This document shows, piece after piece, positions 1-12,807 of a DNA stretch of 64,000 bases. The notes beneath the pieces were generated by a model that made no database searches, was not told the origin of the DNA, and saw nothing but the letters and a program-made list of their open reading frames with translations. How positions within the stretch are numbered: position 1 is the stretch's first letter; the number at the start of each line of letters is the position of its first letter. Made by a program: the position numbers and the translations under genes. The DNA comes from Pogostemon cablin (taxonomy: Eukaryota > Streptophyta > Magnoliopsida > Lamiales > Lamiaceae): positions 16,547,117 through 16,611,116 of the forward strand of contig CM043009.1 in NCBI GenBank assembly GCA_023678885.1, given 5' to 3'.

Positions 1-2840
1 AAGCTTCATCATCAAGAAAAAAGGCCTACAAAAAGCTGGTGCTTCTGGAGCTCGAGCTGGTAGTTTTATTTCCTCTAATTTTTGGATTTGATATTTGATA
101 TAGTATATTCTAGAATATGTGAAGAAATAATATTTGAGGTTCAATTAGTGAAATGCAGATTAATTGAGGTTTTATACACTAGCCTTATTTGGTATTGTTA
201 GTTAAGCGAAACTCAATGAATGGCATTCATGAGATCAAGCTGTTATATGTTTGAATTGTTAGGTGATGAATTATGTGGCTCTAAATTTGTTTTAGCACTT
301 GTTCTTCACCTTGTAAAGTCGGAAGAAAAATCTTCCTTTACATTGATATTTTATTTTTTAAAAAATTATGTGGTTATGATTAATTAAATTGAATTGGTTG
401 TATATATTCAATAATCTAAAATCGGGAAGAGATGGTACGGTGGCTCAAGTCCTTTTATAAGACAATGCATGGCTGATAATATTTTGAAATACTTCTGTAA
501 TTCTCTATGCTACTATATCTGCACCCCTTTTGATAATTCTTGAAATCAGTTTCTATGTACTGAAAAACAACGCTATTTGATCAGGAGATGGAGGCTACAC
601 GTATTTACGAGAACCATTGTGGTGGGCTGGGATGATTACGAGTAAGATAAGCCCATATAAGGTTCTTTGAACACTTTTTGTGATGAGTTTTTAGACCACA
701 GAATTACAATTCATAAGTTGTTTATTGAATCATCATGCGAGTAGAGTCATGTTTTCACGTGGTATTAATAATAGCTTTAAGATGAACTAACATTTAAAGT
801 TTATTTTCCTTAAAGCATACTCTTCATTTTCCTAGTTTTAGTGTCATTTCAATACTAAGAATTTCATTTACTTGACTTTGGAGTTTGGACTCAATTTGTC
901 ATATGCATGCAGTGTTTGTCGGGGAGGGTGCAAATTTTGCTGCCTATGCATATGCTTCGGCTATTCTTGTCACTCCCTTGGGAGCTCTAAGTATCATTTT
1001 CAGGTATGATCTTAAACTCATGGCACCTTTGAAGATGTCTTTAAACAATCTTTTTATTCAAATAATGGTGTATAAATTTTCATGCAGTGCAGTGCTAGCA
1101 CATTTTATTCTGCATGAACGCCTCCATATGTTTGGATGGGTTGGTTGTATCCTTTGCTTGGTGGGTTCTGTTACCATTGTTCTACATGCCCCGTTGGAGA
1201 GGGACATTGAATCCGTCAAGCAAGTTTGGTATCTTGCAACTGAACCTGGTAATATGGCTTTAAGAGATTTGAGGATTAGTTGGTTAAGTAGTGTTCTTTC
1301 ATATTCTGACCTTTCTGTTCGTTCACTTATATCTGACATAATATTTGGTTTCAACAGGCTTTATTGTCTACTTCTTCGTAGTGGTTGCTCTTGTTGCCAT
1401 TCTAATATTTGTATATGTACCACGCTATGGCCAATCGAACATGATTGTGTACATTGGAATTTGTTCTTTAATGGGTTCTCTCACGGTTAGTTCCACTTAT
1501 GTGATTGAAAGCGTTCAGCCTACTCAAGTTCTTAAGATGAATTTCTCATCATCCAAATCACTTGTTTTTTCCTGGTCTTATGTAGGTTGTGGCTGTTAAA
1601 GCAGTTGCCATTGCTGTGAAGCTTTCGTTTCAAGGATCCAATCAGTTCATATACTTCCACACTTGGTTTTTTACTATTTGTGTCATATGTTTCTGTGTTA
1701 TGCAGCTGATATATTTGAACAAGGTATTTCTTTAATCTTAACTGCCAATAAAAATATGTTTTGTTTATATGATTAATTTTCCTTTAATATTTTGTTCATC
1801 TTTGGTAATAGTTTACCATATGAAGAGTGAAAAGATGGAAAATTAGCTAATTAATGCCATTGTATATATTATGGCATATTTTCTTTCTGCAGATATACAA
1901 TTGACACTTCCTCATTGAAATATTGTTACTAACATATCTACTATGTCCTGTCTTTTGTGATCAATACAATAAAAATAACCCCCACCCCACAAAAAAAAAA
2001 CCATATCTAGATATAAACTTAGGAGGTATGTGTTATTGGGTAATGAAGGTAGTTAATGGGAATGGAAATTTTTTATTATCATATCTTGTACTTGGTATGG
2101 GGATTAAGAAATCAAAATTCATTAATAATTCTCGTTGATTCATTAACTATACACTACCGTATAATCATAATCACTCCCATTTATTATCATATTGGCCTCT
2201 TAATGATACCTATTTTCATTGTCGTTCCCAAATTTGAACCAAGCGCATCCCCTTATTGTTTTAATTTGTTAACTTTGTCCTATTTATGTTTAATTGTCCA
2301 AACAACCATGTTCTGCAGGCTCTGGACAGCTTCAACACTGCTGTGGTTTCCCCTGTGTACTATGTCATGTTTACCACCCTCACCATCTTAGCCAGTATGA
2401 TAATGTTTAAGGTGATGAATGTACATCTTCATTTTGGCTTATTTATTAATTTTCTTTCTCCCAAGCTATAAAAAAAATATGGCTGTCAAATATATATGGT
2501 AAAAAAACAGACAAATACTCTCCGGTTATGAATCATTACAGTTCACCCACACTGAAGGATCCAAGTCTCATTACGTTAGATAATTAGTAACTTGAGTTGG
2601 TTTTAAGAAAGTTCATTCTTGACTACTCTACTATCATATTTCATCTCGTTAATAAAAATGCAGGAATTGGATACACAAAAAGCATCCCCGATTGTATCAG
2701 AACTGTGTGGCTTTGTTACCATTTTAAGCGGTACTTTCCTCCTTCACAAAACTAAGGACATGGGCGGTTTGTCGAGCGCATCATTGTCCACAGCGTACCA
2801 TCGGTCAGATAATGCAAGTCCAAGGCAGCCCGAGCCTTGA
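1..2840 (+). CDS. NIPA-type magnesium transporter, 3' part (eight exons)
   Basis: Predicted exons are 1-59, 585-641, 913-1003, 1088-1248, 1358-1485, 1586-1723, 2319-2411 and 2664-2840 (TGA). All junctions are GT-AG and the exons join in one frame of 300 codons. The product matches the NIPA (DUF803) family of multi-pass membrane proteins linked to Mg2+ transport, usually about 330-345 residues in plants, so only the first few tens of residues are missing to the left. Recognisable stretches are KKKGLQKAGASG, GGYTYLREPLWWAGM, NFAAYAYASAILVTPLGALS, VMVYIGICS-like MIVYIGICS, NTAVVSPVYYVMFT and ELCGFVTILSGTFLLHKTKD. A serine replaces a proline usually seen before AILVTP. The family assignment is firm; the choice among NIPA paralogues and the substrate are not. 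Intron 6 (1724-2318) is the longest. Confidence 0.93.
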
Positions 2841-3213
2841 ACGAACACCATTTCACGACAAATATTGTCTAATGACTCTAAAGGTTTGTATCTTGTCATT
2901 TTTTTACAGAAAACATTAAGCCTTCATCCAGTCTCCCTTCCCCTTAAATAGATGTCCTCCTTAGAACTTCGAAGAATTGAGAGTAGTTTTTCTTTGATAG
3001 AATTGTTGGAAACATGAAGAGATCTCATACGATGCTCGTTGTTTACCATGTGTTGTTTATATAGAGTTGTGCTCTCCTCGCATTGCTGACTGAGAGGGCT
3101 CTAAATAATACTGGTCAGAAAGACTTATCACACTTTCCTTTGTAGCCCGTCCAAAATAACTTGCACACTCTAAAATAGAAATAACACTAAATATCAACTC
3201 TTACAATATTATA

Positions 3214-3424
3214 ATACTCCCATCGTCCACCCTAAACGTTAACATTTTACTATTTTGGGTATTCACTCTAAAGGTATTCATTTCCTATTTTTAATAAAAA
3301 TGTGCACATATTGCCTACTACTCAATACTAATACAACTATATATTACACGTAAAATAATAATACTCTTTAATTTACGTGCAAAATGCAAATAAAGACATT
3401 TGGTGTGGACGGAGGTGGAGGTAG
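3214..3424. mobile_element. Degenerate Stowaway-like MITE
   Basis: The left end resembles the CTCCCTCCGTCC Stowaway terminus (ACTCCCATCGTCC) and the right end reads GTGGACGGAGGTGGAGGTAGTA. The interior shares the TTTACGTGCAAAA and CACTAATACAAC wording of better-preserved copies in the window. The rest of 2841-3731 is AT-rich with no supported gene. Confidence 0.5.
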
Positions 3425-4617
3425 TATTACAAAAAATATTATATTTTTTTTACACATAATTTAATTAAAGTCAATTATATTAGTATATTTTATTCAATTA
3501 AATTAAATCACCCAAAAACTTTTATTTTTGTTTACATCATTGCACAAAAAGTTTATTTTTTAACTAAGAGCAAGTCAAAATATGGTCATATTGGACAGAG
3601 GAAGTATATTTTTGTAGTACAATATTTGGAATTAGGGTGGAGCTATTGCCAAATTTTACTTTGGGCATTCAAACTTTAAAAAGAATGTAATAAAAATACA
3701 ATTCTACCCTTACACCCAAATTAGACACACACTACACAGTAAACAGGAAGAGTGATTGGGGGCAGAGGGAGTAATAAATAAATTTCAGCGCCGTAAAAGC
3801 TTTAAAGCCTAGGATATAGCTAGTCGGTGTAAACCTATGAACATCAATAGTAACATTCTGATTTTCTAAATAAATAACCCTCGTTTGATCCACCCCTTTC
3901 CTAAGTATAGACAATGGATCAGTGATGACTGGATTATCCATGGGGTATTGTTGGATTAGTGAACTCTCCCTCATCCCAATCTTGTGTTCCAAGTACCTTA
4001 TGTTCATGATAGGTGCTGGATTTGCGAAGAAGAGCTTCGCAAATCCATCAACGGCTCCAAACGGGACAACCTGTATCAAGACAGCGTTGTCCGGTAAGAA
4101 CACCATGTTCGTCAATCCAGCTCCATGGGTTCCCATCATGATGTCACATGAGTTCACCAGCTGTGCTACTTCGGTTGAGCTTTGTCCCTCTGCTATCACC
4201 ACCTCGTACCCTAGCTTTCGTGCAGCTCCGTACACCTTGTCCACGTTGGTTAGGATCCATGTTCGTTTCCTCGAGATGATCATCAGACGGGGCTTCGTCT
4301 TTTCGCCATCTGATCGCTTGGTTTCTCTCCAGGGAGTATGTTTGTCGAAGGAGCTGTCGAAATTGAGTAACGGAGACGTCGGACGATGAGGGATCGACGA
4401 TGAGTTCCTTATGGAATCGTAGGCCGATGATAATGTTGCTGTAGCAGTTCACTTTGTTGTGTCGATCTACGTCGACTATGTCGTGTTTGGTTAGTTTTTG
4501 TAGCAATTTGTGGAACTTGGAAGGCCACTGTGGCTTGTAGTCAGTGGCAAGAAATTGGACATCCCTTTTGAAGTGAAATGCAGTTGAATATAATGGGAGA
4601 ATTAGATCTGCAAAATC

Positions 4618-4625
4618 ATGGAAAT
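4618..4625. repeat. Left 8-bp target duplication of hAT element 1
   Basis: ATGGAAAT here is repeated exactly at 7280-7287 on the other side of the element. It lies inside the GT61 coding sequence, so the pre-insertion coding frame can be read across one copy. Confidence 0.93.
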
Positions 4626-4806
4626 TAGGGGTGTGCGGATCGGAATTCAGTACGAATTTTTTTTAAAAAAATAATTCGATATTGAATCCGTAAAGAAAAA
4701 ATCCGATACTTCGGTTCTGTTTGGAACGGATTTTCAGAAAAATGGATTTTGACGGTGCGGAGCCAATCGGATCGAATTTCTTATGATAAATGGAGTTTTG
4801 CACATA

Positions 4807-5035
4807 CTCCCTCCGTCCCAGGCTAAGAGGACTATTTTTCCATTTTGGACGTCCCACCCAAAGAGTCTCCTTTCCTTTTTTACACACATGGGACCCACAC
4901 ACCCCTCTAATACAATTAAAATATGAGACCCACATTTTCACTAATACAACTACCCACTACACATTAAATAATAATATTACTCTTTAATTTACGTGCAAAA
5001 AAGTAAATGGTCCTCTTATGCCGGGATGGAGGGAG
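4807..5035. mobile_element. Stowaway MITE in hAT element 1
   Basis: The termini are CTCCCTCCGTCCCAGG at the left and CCGGGATGGAGGGAG at the right, flanked by TA on both sides (4805-4806, 5036-5037). Length 229 bp, no coding capacity. TA duplication with these termini is diagnostic of Tc1/mariner-derived Stowaway elements. Confidence 0.92.
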
Positions 5036-5343
5036 TATAAATACTTAGAAAAATATCAATTAAATTAAAAAAACTAAATTTTTCATATCCAAATAAGAAT
5101 CAACGGACAACCAAAATAATCATTAAACAAATTCAAAGTTTTAATATAATTATAAAAGTGCTGTAAATTTTTATTATTAAAAAATAATTAACATATACAT
5201 TTACATTACATAAAAAATATTATTATATATATATTTTTTAACAAAAAGTAATAATACTTTAAAAAGTAAGAAAAGATATCTGTTATACTCCTTTACAGTT
5301 CATGTGGATAGCCAGATTTTATCCTCCGTTAATGATGGAGTAA

Positions 5344-5883
5344 TGTGGCTGTTAAGGGATGATAGAGGGATTATCCGTACTAATCTAACATATTAATTTA
5401 GCAGAGAGAGCACTCATCGGTTTCCTCCAGGCTATCTTGTGCCTTTTCAAGGTGAATATTGTTGTGTTTTATTCATTGGGGACATGCCCTATATATCAAG
5501 TGGTCTGACGTCATCCAAATCTCCGGATATATCGTCAAGTCACATCATAATAAATGCATACACTGTAGGCATTAATGCTATAGTCTCATGCGGCTATTTT
5601 TTACGATCCGTTTTAGGATATCCCCTATGCCCAAATCCTATGGGATATCTGTATAGCTTTCTAGCTAAGAGGAGCAAGTGGCCAAGTGGGGGGAGACGAC
5701 CAATTCGTCCTTGCCGAGTGTTTAGAGGGAACGCGCCCGGTTGCGATAGATTGGGAGCTCACAATATTGGGCTTTAACGATGTCCAGCAAGGGTGTATCT
5801 TTCCTGAGCCCAATTACAGGCGGCCCATGTCTTATTTCCGAGGGCCCAATCTCCTGGGCCCTATCACAATTCACATTAAAAGT
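5344..5883. mobile_element. Possible solo-LTR fragment inside hAT element 1
   Basis: It begins TGTGGCTGTTA and shares the opening (…TAATCTAACATAT…) with 30095-30700, which suggests one LTR family. The stretch is less AT-rich than its surroundings and has CCCGGTTGCGATAG and GGGCCC-type wording, but no matching target duplication was found. Borders are approximate. Confidence 0.35.
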
Positions 5884-6121
5884 TCCACGTTGTTTAAGAA
5901 AATGTGCAACTTTTGACCAACTTTATTGACTTTGGGGGGTATTGTGGTATTTTTAGATAATAAAAAAGTATAAAATAATGAAAAAGGAGTGACAAATTTG
6001 AAATTAAAGGAACTTTTGAGGTTGATAGATAAAGTAATGTTTCCTTTCTTGGAGTGTGAAAGGTTTTGTGGGACAAACAAATGATAAAAGTATGAAAGAT
6101 TTTGTGGGACGGGGGGAGTAT
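5870..6121. mobile_element. Possible truncated MITE remnant
   Basis: The right end reads GGGACGGGGGGAGTA, like a Stowaway terminus, and the wording GAAAGATTTTGTGGGAC occurs twice near the end. No matching left terminus is visible. Confidence 0.3.
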
Positions 6122-6407
6122 TTGAATAAAAAGTTATATTCGAATTGATAAAAAGTAAGAGTGGTGCATTGCATTATAAACATTTCATATTATAAATAAA
6201 GAATGATAAACTTTTAATGAAAAGTGATATATATTTAATAAAAATTGATATTTATTTAAAAAATACAAAATAGTCTTACATAAGACGACCTTATGTGTTG
6301 CCCTAAAAAATAATAGTGCTAAGATAAAGAAAATTAACAATTTTAGATTTTTTTTAAAACCTTTAACTTTAAATTTAAGGTGTATTTCAATTAAAGTCTA
6401 TCTAATA

Positions 6408-6633
6408 CTCCTTACGTTCTGCACCAAGGGTGCATTTTATTTTTTTGCACGTAGATTAAGGAGTATTATTATTTAATATGTAGTGGGTAGATGTATTAGT
6501 GGGAGTATGGACCCCATGTTTTAATTGTATTAGTGGGTGAGTGTGGGACCCATATGTATAAAAAAGAAAAGGGAACCTTTGGGTGGGACGACCAAAATGA
6601 AAAAAGAGACCCTTGGTGCGGGACGGAGAGAGT
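6408..6633. mobile_element. Stowaway MITE in hAT element 1
   Basis: Left terminus CTCCTTACGTTCTGCACC, right terminus GGTGCGGGACGGAGAGAG, flanked by TA. Internal wording (GCACGTAGATTAAGGAGTAT, TAGTGGGTAG) matches other Stowaway copies in the window. Confidence 0.85.
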
Positions 6634-7279
6634 AATATTTTAGACACAAATATGGATTATCATTTAATTTTTGTATTTTATCTTTATTAAATAAATATAA
6701 AATGTAATAATTATTTATTGAGTTTACGACTGAATTTAGACTTTAGAGATACCATTTACTTTATTCGTTATGTTCTCTGAAATAATAATTGAATTTTGAA
6801 CATATTATTTTATTTATTTTCTATTTTTTTAGAAATTTATTTTACTTTATGAAATATATATTTTTTAATATACAGTAATAAATAAATATTTAGAGCATTA
6901 GATATATTTTTAAATTATTATTTGTAATTATATTATAACTAATTTTAATTTATTAATTGTGATTACATTATTATAATTAATGGAGTAAAATTAATTAATT
7001 CATGACATATAAAGTATAAACTATAAATAATAAGATAAATATAGTATATATAATTTAAATGCATAATTTAAATTCGGTTTTCGGTATGGTTTGGTTCGGC
7101 ACAATTCGGTTCAGTTATATCCAATATTCAGTACGGGAAAATGAAAAATATCCAAGTCCGTACCAAACGAAAAATCGATTCGATTCGATTCGAAAAAAGG
7201 TAAAAAAGTCAACGATTTTTTCGATTCGGATTAATTCAGTGCGATTTTTGGTTAAATCCAATATTCGTGCACACTCCTA

Positions 7280-7287
7280 ATGGAAAT
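7280..7287. repeat. Right 8-bp target duplication of hAT element 1
   Basis: ATGGAAAT, identical to 4618-4625. Confidence 0.93.
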
Positions 7288-7608
7288 GATTCCCTGAATA
7301 CCCTCCAAGAGAAAAAAGGATGGCTGGGAGAGTATTGTGGTTTTTAGAACATTTGGGGGCATTTTCGTCATTATACGATGTCAGTGTTACTCCAGTTCTT
7401 GACGTTTCCAATGCCTCGCCTAGGGTAGGGCTGCACCATCCATGATGTCACGTTTGACGTTACAGCTAAAGCCAAACGTAACGTCATGACATATATTGTC
7501 GATGAACTGGGATCTACTCTTACGTCACCTTTGATGTCGCAGTAAACCGCAATTGATTTCAAAACTCTGCAAACTTATACCTCCCGATTTTAAGATGAAT
7601 ATCGGGGG

Positions 7609-8026
7609 CACTGACGGTGCCAGGATTTTAATTCAGGGGGGGCCGATTACTTAATAATATTAATAGAAAAGACATCTCCTTCCACTCGACAAACAATAAT
7701 AATACTACTCTAAAAAATAATAAAAGTAGATTTAGAAAAATGTAAAAAATGAAATAAAATAGATCCAAAACAAAATAAATAATGAGGTTTGAGAAGCAAA
7801 ATTGGAAAAAATAATGAGGTTTGAAAAGCAAAATTGGGTGAAAAATATATAAAATAAGGGTTTTCACCCCCCAAACTCGAATTTGTGACCTCCAATTGAA
7901 AAATGAACACACATCCCATTAAGTCATCCAACTTCTACTGTAATAATTAAGACATATATAGTAAAAAATAGCAAAAGTTGAGGGGGGGCCAACGCCCCCC
8001 TTGCCACCAATGTGGCACCGTCACTG
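7609..8026. mobile_element. hAT-like MITE 2 (418 bp) upstream of the GT61 pseudogene
   Basis: The left end is CACTGACGGTGCCAGGATTT and the right end read backwards is CAGTGACGGTGCCAC. Flanks are ATCGGGGG (7601-7608) and ATCGGGAG (8027-8034), an 8-bp duplication with one mismatch. Runs of G inside both ends (AGGGGGGGCC) are typical of the CAGTGGCGGA-type hAT MITEs of plants. No coding potential. Confidence 0.85.
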
Positions 8027-8034
8027 ATCGGGAG

Positions 8035-8924
8035 GTTACACTCGTTTCTTTGAGAAACGAAACAAACGTGTCGTTTATCGACGCTTTCGAATCCGTTGAG
8101 CTCCCACGGGCGTGACTCATCATCATAGGCATAAAGTGGACTGCATTTTCAGAAGGGATAAATAATTATTTAATTGTTGAACATCAAAATCAACATGGAA
8201 AAAAGCCAAAGAGAAGAGTGGAGTAGTTACTTGGCCATAGGGGGTATTGCAAATGAGGCTTAAAAGATGAGCAAATAGTGAATATTGCAATAATAAAACA
8301 TAAAATGATTCCAAAAATTCCAAATCGTTTTCGATCATATCGATTGAAACTCTTGGAAAAAATAGGATCATACATTTTACTTGCAAATGAATTAATTCAC
8401 TCAATTGGAGGTGCTTTAAAGTTGGATCCTCCACTTTGCTTAATTACACTGCAAACCACCACCACTTATATACTAATTAAAGTATGCAAATGAAACCGTG
8501 TAATAAATTAATAAAGTATGCAAATGAAACCGTGTAATAAAATAAAAAGTCAAATATATAAGATTATTTTTAAGCACGAAAGATTTATTTATCAAGGATT
8601 CAAGGTGCCACGTGATTTCGAGAACAAGGAATACTTGCTTATATTTAATTAACATATATTACTACATTCTAATTGTATTAGATCTAAACGTATCTAAATA
8701 TGTGTGAGCGACTGAGCGGGAGTGTAACGTTGTGGAAATTAAATTATTAGGAAAAGTATACATATAGAATAGAAATATTATTTGACATATTTTCATGATT
8801 TCAATAACTCCATTTTCTTATTTTGTGCGTTGTAATTTAATTTTTTTCTTTTAATTTTTCTTTTCTTATTTGGTATCTTGTGCATTTCCTTTAATTGAAT
8901 TTTTTTTAATTTAAATTTAATACG

Positions 8925-8960
<36 letters not shown>

Positions 8961-9117
8961 AATGCTATACACAAATTAATTTTTTTGCAATATTATATTG
9001 TGATAGAGATTTGATTTATATTTATTTAATTAAATTTATTCAATTAATTAATTATTTATAATCACAATATTTGGTAAGCTATTAAAAGTGAGAAATTTTT
9101 ACCTTGTTCATAAATAC
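8035..9117. other. AT-rich intergenic DNA with a 34-bp tandem duplication
   Basis: No gene is supported. AAGTATGCAAATGAAACCGT occurs twice in tandem at about 8479-8545. A short (AT)n run lies at 8930-8957. The stretch 8035-8120 (minus frame with SSTDSKASINDTFVSFLKET) might be a remnant upstream exon of the GT61 pseudogene, but this is not demonstrated. Confidence 0.4.
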
Positions 9118-10135
9118 CAACTACAAAAAAAGCCTTGAATAGAGACGGTTTTTAATGATTTGAGTTGGCTTTTGAGACGATTTTATGGCCGTCTAAAATT
9201 TGTGCTCTAGCTACGGTATTAGAGACAATTTTATTTTGAGACGGTTTTTTTACCGTCTCAATTGAACCATGGTTACCATGGCCCCCGACTGAAGCTCGAA
9301 ACCACCAGGCTAGCATCATCTTTTTTTTTAGCCAAATTTTTTGTATTTATTTTAATTTATATGAATATTATAATTTCAAGCCTTGAAAAGGATTCGAACC
9401 CGGACCTATAGGTATTGGGAGCCCTTATGGGCATTATGTATACCAACTTTGCTAAAAGTTATTCTTATTATGTATTCATTACACTATATATGTATACATA
9501 CACTTATTTATGCCCATGGTGGGCATGATTTGAACTTCGATTCATTAATTTTGATAAATTTTTGTTAGAGAAGGTTTTAGAGACGGCTAAAAACTGTCTC
9601 TAACTGAGACAGAAGAAAATCATCTCAAATACAGCCTCAAATATAAACCATCTCTAGTTTGAGATGGCAAAAAATCGTCTATAATTTGAGACGGCAAAAA
9701 ACCTTCTCTAATACCATCACAACTTAAAATCGTCTCTAATACCATCTCAAATTGAGACGGTTTGCATCCGTCTCAATAATTAAAATGGTCAGAAACCGTC
9801 TCAAAATTATACGATCCGATTATCTAGCCTGCCGACACATTCCGTCTCTAAAACCGTCTCAAATAGAGATGGAAAAACTCCATTTCTAATTGAGACGGAA
9901 GAAAACCATCTCTAATACCATAAAAATTTAAAACCATCTCTAATACCGTCTCAAAGTAGAGACGGCAAGAAATCATCTCTAATTGAGACTGAAAAAATCG
10001 TCTCTAATACCGTCTCAATGAGAAATTATTTCTAATACCGTCTCAATATAAAAATTTATTATTGTTGACCAATAGTCAACGAGAATGACGTCTCTAATTC
10101 TAAAAAATCGTCTCAAAAGCCATCTCAGAAGATAA
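9118..10135. mobile_element. CACTA-like transposon fragment with subterminal repeats
   Basis: The stretch is filled with short direct and inverted copies of GAGACGGT/ACCGTCTC, about two dozen variants, as in CACTA (En/Spm) subterminal regions. The left edge CAACTACAAAAAAAGCC is close to the usual CACTACAAAAAA terminus with one changed base. No clean right terminus or 3-bp duplication was found, so the element is truncated or rearranged. Confidence 0.6.
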
Positions 10136-11419
10136 ATAAACAACTCCCACTGCAACAGCCACTACTTCCGTAGAGTACCCATGTGCTCAATTATCTCATC
10201 ATCACTTAGTTACACGCTTTTAGTAATTCCGATATCTACACACAACGTGTCAGTAGATGCCATCACTAATCATGCTTCAACAACTAATGAATGAGACACT
10301 GACCTTGTTCACATCTTGTTGAAATTGACTTTCCTTTGCCACATGTTTTGTCAGAAGTTCATCACCATGTACAACCTTTCGTATTTCAGGTAGATTTTGC
10401 TTAAAACATCTAGGCAAATTATGGAGAATAAAATTGACCTAGGTTTCCCTTTCAATTTCTACTTCAAGTATTTTCAATTCATTCATCAAGTTAACCATGA
10501 ACTCTTGCCTTTCTAACTTAAGATCTGAAGAGTCGCATGAGACCATCATATTTCTATGAACCTCTCACCTCTCCACTAGAGACTTAAATAGGTAACAGAG
10601 GACATCTTTAGTAAGAACACATATGTTTTCCTAATATCGGAGTTGTTTATTTATCTTCTTAACTAATGTATTATACAATTTTTTTTACAGACACTCGTGT
10701 GTGATCACCTCACATAATGAGTTTTGTGGGATGGGTAAAAAATTTATAACATTTCATTAACAATCAATAGTATAAATAAAGTGAAAATATTTTTAATTAA
10801 TTAAAAGTGCTAACATCTTTAATAATAGGTGATAACAAATTAAGAAGATATAAAGTTGTCAGGTGCACAGTGTTCTATGTTTACTTAACTTTTACCATTA
10901 ATTTTGCATTAAAAATTTAACAACATTTTAACATTTTAATTTTTTTAAAAATATATTATTTATTAATTTCAATTCACAAATGTATATGCATATATTTATT
11001 TGTAAATATATATGAATTGAATGTAGGTGTACATATATATTAATATTAACTGTGTATATATAGATACAAATAACTTAATAGTGTTGACTAGAGCATTGAC
11101 AGAGAATTCCATATTAAGAAATTCACATCTGATTTTATGTTGCAATACTTTTCACTTTGTGGCTTTGTAAATATTTGTATAGTTTTACATTGTATCATGC
11201 ATCATATTTTTGTTGATATTGCTTCCGTAGCATTCATTAATTGTCTAGCATGCTTGTTGCGTTGGTCATTGATCATGGCAGATTATACAACGTAAACCCC
11301 AAATTATATTTCAAATTTCCATATTGACATGGATTAATATCAACCTTATATTTAGACTTAATTGAATATTTAATTCAATATTATGTTTTATAAGCAAATC
11401 TAAGCTCATTACTTAAGCC
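10136..11419. other. Unassigned sequence, possibly CACTA interior, then AT-rich DNA
   Basis: 10136-10640 has more balanced composition than its surroundings and looks like decayed minus-strand coding sequence; in a CACTA context it could be transposase remnant, but no motif is recognisable. 10640-11419 is AT-rich with no supported feature. Confidence 0.3.
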
Positions 11420-12799
11420 TACGATCCAACTGCTCCTATTCTCAAGGAATTGAGGTCCTCCTGGAGTGAGACGTGCGTAGTTGGCGTTCGATTGTTTGGT
11501 TAACGTGAACCGTAAGGGTTCTATATTATTCTGTATTCAGCGGAAGAAAGAAAATATAGAAATGTATTACCTTTCACCAGGGTATGTTGAAAAAGAAAGA
11601 TTCTCGCCGGCAGTCTATACAGCCTCACATTTTGGGTATAATTTCCTCATCCGATCTTCGATTCGAGTGATCTATGCGCTAAAATGATCATCTCTTTCGT
11701 GGCTTTCCAACGGTGTATCACAACTCCAGTTTGGAGCTCCACATAATTTTAGAAAAATCGTGGAAGTTGACAAATAGCAGCAGCAAACAACCTTCCGATC
11801 TTCTGCTGTATTCCCAAGTCCAATCTCGACGTCGTGTGGGCGATGATCTTCAAGTTCTTCTTAATCTACTGTTCTCTCACCCTCCTCAAAGTGTTAAGCA
11901 TGATTCAATTAGGGTTTCCGAACAGTTGAGATGACTTATATATGGGCTACAGTAGGGACCAGTAGGAGAAATTAGAGTTGGGCATACATTGGGCTTAAGT
12001 ATCCAAGTTTAGCCCAAAGCTTATACTTAAGTCTAATAATAATAATATATACCACTAAAATATTATTACTGCACTACCGTTCTAATCCCATAATTACGTT
12101 ATGGGCTCCTTCTTATTATGAGCCCGTTTGTCTCCCCAGGTTTAAGATATACAATGCCCATTAATTAATTAAGTTACTGACAACTCCATTAATTAATATC
12201 TAATCCGAGAGTAGTACCACTCAATCTCATTATCATGCCAGAATAAATTCACCTGCAGGGTTTACATGATAATCCTTATGAGCTCCTCAAGGGGACATCA
12301 TCAACCTATATCGGACACGGATTCCTTCTACAATCAACAGCACACCATAGAGACAGCACTATTTTCCAACTCACCGAGTTTATTGATTTAATTACATGTA
12401 AATCTCACCCATTGATGAATCAAAGAAATACATACTGCCTTACGTGTCGAAGTTATTGTAAAGGCATTAAGAGTACGAACATCCATAATAACAGAGATCA
12501 AGTTCTCCTATATAGTCAGTATAAATCGAATGATCTCAAGCGGTCCTGCTCAATACACACGAAGTGCACTAATGTGATTCTATAGTCAAGACAAACTAAT
12601 ACCAAATCACACTACAACCATCCCGATAGAGAGTCTCCGTCTATCTCGGTTGTGAGTATCTATTTATACTTTATAAGGAAACCGATAATATGATTTTTCG
12701 CGTATTGTCGCACAACATATTATCTATAGTATAAAGTAAGTGGACTATTGCAACGGACATATAATTAAATTATAAGATGCAATCATTTGATCAATGATT

Positions 12800-12807
12800 C
12801 TCATTTC
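12800..12807. repeat. Left 8-bp target duplication of hAT element 3
   Basis: CTCATTTC, repeated exactly at 16491-16498. Confidence 0.93.

Larger units (their letters stand above)
4626..7279. mobile_element. Non-autonomous hAT element 1 (2.65 kb)
   Basis: The ends are inverted: TAGGGGTGTGCGGATCGG at the left, and the right end read backwards is TAGGAGTGTGCACG. An exact 8-bp duplication flanks it, which is the hAT signature. Just inside each end lie stretches rich in TTCGGTTCGG-type wording (7075-7260), common in plant hAT derivatives. No transposase frame is present. The interior has collected two Stowaway MITEs (4807-5035, 6408-6633) and a possible LTR fragment (5344-5883), so much of its length is secondary insertion. 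Confidence 0.88.
3732..7570 (-). pseudogene. GT61 (DUF563) glycosyltransferase pseudogene split by a hAT insertion
   Basis: On the minus strand, 7562-7371 encodes a GT61-like start of the catalytic region (YCDIKGDVRVDPSSSTIYV, then SWMVQPYPRRG). A shifted frame near 7370-7290 continues with KCSKNHNTLPAILFSLGGYS. The hAT element 4626-7279 then interrupts it exactly at GNHFHDF. Downstream, 4617-4300 carries DFADLILPLYST and TYSLERNQAIR, and after another frameshift near 4300, 4290-3732 carries KPRLMIISRKRT, LGYEVVIAEG and the conserved MGTHGAGLTNMVFLP. Plant GT61 enzymes are Golgi membrane proteins that add xylose or arabinose to glycans and xylans. Two frameshifts plus the insertion make this copy non-functional. 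The N-terminal membrane anchor was not found. The family is confidently recognised; the specific activity is not. Confidence 0.85.

Noticed and set aside
885..1490. Long plus-strand ORF of 201 codons
   Set aside because: It reads through NIPA introns 3 and 4 and leaves the true frame; the exon model explains the conserved parts.
9375..9425. tRNA-like T-arm (GGGTTCGAATCC on the minus strand)
   Set aside because: Only the T-arm-like words fit; no acceptor stem, D-arm or anticodon arm could be folded around it, and the sequence sits in transposon-like repeat DNA.
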